Positions 48,225 through 48,869 of a stretch of DNA of 48,869 bases are shown here, piece after piece. How positions within the stretch are numbered: position 1 is the first letter of the stretch; the number at the start of each line of letters is the position of its first letter. Origin of the DNA: UBA4823 sp034436035 (GTDB lineage: Bacteria > Chloroflexota > Anaerolineae > Anaerolineales > UBA4823); contig DAOTVW010000287.1 of assembly GCA_034436035.1 (NCBI GenBank), positions 1 to 48,869 on the forward strand, read 5' to 3'. Below the pieces are notes generated by a model that made no database searches, was not told the origin of the DNA, and worked only from the letters and a program-made list of their open reading frames with translations. Position numbers and translations under genes: made by a program.

Positions 48225-48869
48225 TTATACGGGGTTTAGTTCATATTCTTTCATTGCCACCTCCTTTAGCGTATCTTCAAGACGATCTAATAAGCGGTCT
48301 ATTTCTGCATAAGAAATCACCAATGGGGGTTCTATGCGAATGGTCTGTGCACTGATGAGCGTACCAGCGACGAGCACCCCGCGTTTAAAGAGACCTGCCG
48401 CTACTTTATAACCAATTTCTGGGTTTTTAAAATGCATGCCAATCAGTAATCCTTTCCCCGTTATTTTATTGAAAAGCTGCTCATATTGTTGATACAGCAT
48501 ATCCAACTTAGAGATCAGATAAGCCCCTTTTTCTGCAGCTTGTTCCCATAACTTCTCCCTTATGGTGACATTTATCGCAGCTATGGCAGCTGAACAAGCT
48601 AAAGCGTTACCGCCGGTAGTGGTTGTGTGAATAAATGGATTTGGGTACATCATACATTGCCAGATCTCTTCTGTGGAGCAAAATGCGCTAATTGGCATAA
48701 CACCGCCACCTAATGATTTCGCTACAGACAGGATATCGGGTTCAACATTCCAATGTTCCACACCCCAAAGTTTGCCAGTGCGACCAAGACCTGTCTGAAC
48801 TTCATCTGCGATGAGAAGTGTTTGATAATAACGAGTAGCTTCCCGGATACGCGGCCAAAAATCATCTGG
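48225..48869 (-). CDS. Class III aminotransferase, 5' end cut by window edge
   Basis: The C-terminal 214 residues are present and the frame continues past the right edge. ADEVQTGLGRTGKLWG, the PLP lysine in ILSVAKSLGGGVMP, HTTTTGGNALACSAAIAAI and TIRIEPPLVISYAEIDRLLDRL match the omega-aminotransferase family. It lies 93 bp upstream of the Lrp gene on the same strand, and is a distant paralogue of the aminotransferase at 41470-42747. Confidence 0.9.
   Translation of the reverse strand, partial: PDDFWPRIREATRYYQTLLIADEVQTGLGRTGKLWGVEHWNVEPDILSVAKSLGGGVMPISAFCSTEEIWQCMMYPNPFIHTTTTGGNALACSAAIAAINVTIREKLWEQAAEKGAYLISKLDMLYQQYEQLFNKITGKGLLIGMHFKNPEIGYKVAAGLFKRGVLVAGTLISAQTIRIEPPLVISYAEIDRLLDRLEDTLKEVAMKEYELNPV

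Noticed and set aside
1..48869. CRISPR array, insertion sequence, prophage or tRNA genes
   Set aside because: No regularly spaced repeats, transposase, integrase or phage genes, and no tRNA-like cloverleaf other than tmRNA were seen by eye.

Overview
The window looks like a chromosomal segment of an anaerobic Chloroflexota bacterium, probably Anaerolineae. The base composition is moderate to AT-rich. Cell-surface proteins have long Thr/Pro linkers (TPTPTA type). Iron-sulfur assembly is a sufCBD-X-SU operon facing a SufR-type repressor. There are also two tungsten aldehyde:ferredoxin oxidoreductases and a membrane iron-sulfur oxidoreductase. This assignment is inferred from gene content; no sequence search was run.

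Layout. 1-2.9 kb: the 5' part of a NarI/HdrD-type Fe-S oxidoreductase (cut by the left edge), two small uncharacterised genes, and an ECF sigma factor with a small membrane partner. 2.97-3.37 kb: tmRNA (tag ANRTSYAALPLAA) with a terminator. 3.4-8 kb (minus): an RlmI-type rRNA methyltransferase that appears to start at ATT, an alpha-oxoamine synthase and DNA ligase LigA. 8.1-10.9 kb (plus): a mycoredoxin-like glutaredoxin and a PhoB/PhoR-type two-component pair. 10.9-16.3 kb (plus): the most unusual block. It holds a small zinc-ribbon membrane protein, a DUF2207-like membrane protein ending in a Cys-Ala repeat, a radical SAM/SPASM protein with a PqqD-like N-terminus, a paralogue of it that has lost every cluster-binding cysteine, and a SAM methyltransferase. 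16.3-23.4 kb: the Suf operon (minus) and divergent sufR-DUF59 (plus), with two consensus sigma-70 promoters back to back. 23.5-26.7 kb (plus): amidase, L,D-transpeptidase, an uncharacterised gene and a thioredoxin-TPR protein. 26.7-27.7 kb (minus): a lipoprotein with a CBM9-like domain.

27.9-39.4 kb (plus): a closely packed run from one strong promoter to one strong terminator. It contains rpmF, fabD, fabG, an Asp23 protein, nusB, TatA/B, tatC, a CitE-like lyase, two thiolase-fold proteins lacking the nucleophilic cysteine, two DUF35 Zn-ribbon/OB proteins, a small membrane protein and an 851-residue lipoprotein. 39.4-48.9 kb (minus): an amino-acid catabolic cluster. It contains MoaD-like, AOR, class III aminotransferase, second AOR, APC permease, saccharopine-dehydrogenase-like, an Lrp/AsnC regulator and a second class III aminotransferase cut by the right edge.

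How the parts may work together. In 10.9-16.3 kb the cytosolic Cys-Ala tail of the membrane protein is the obvious candidate substrate for the adjacent radical SAM enzyme, with the cysteine-free paralogue as a binding partner. In 39.4-48.9 kb, amino acids would be imported, transaminated or dehydrogenated to aldehydes or 2-oxo acids, and oxidised by AORs with reduction of ferredoxin. In 32-36 kb, CoA thioesters are probably cleaved by lyase or retro-aldol chemistry rather than classical thiolysis. No CRISPR array, insertion sequence, prophage, tRNA or rRNA was seen. No gene-free stretch longer than 300 bases exists.
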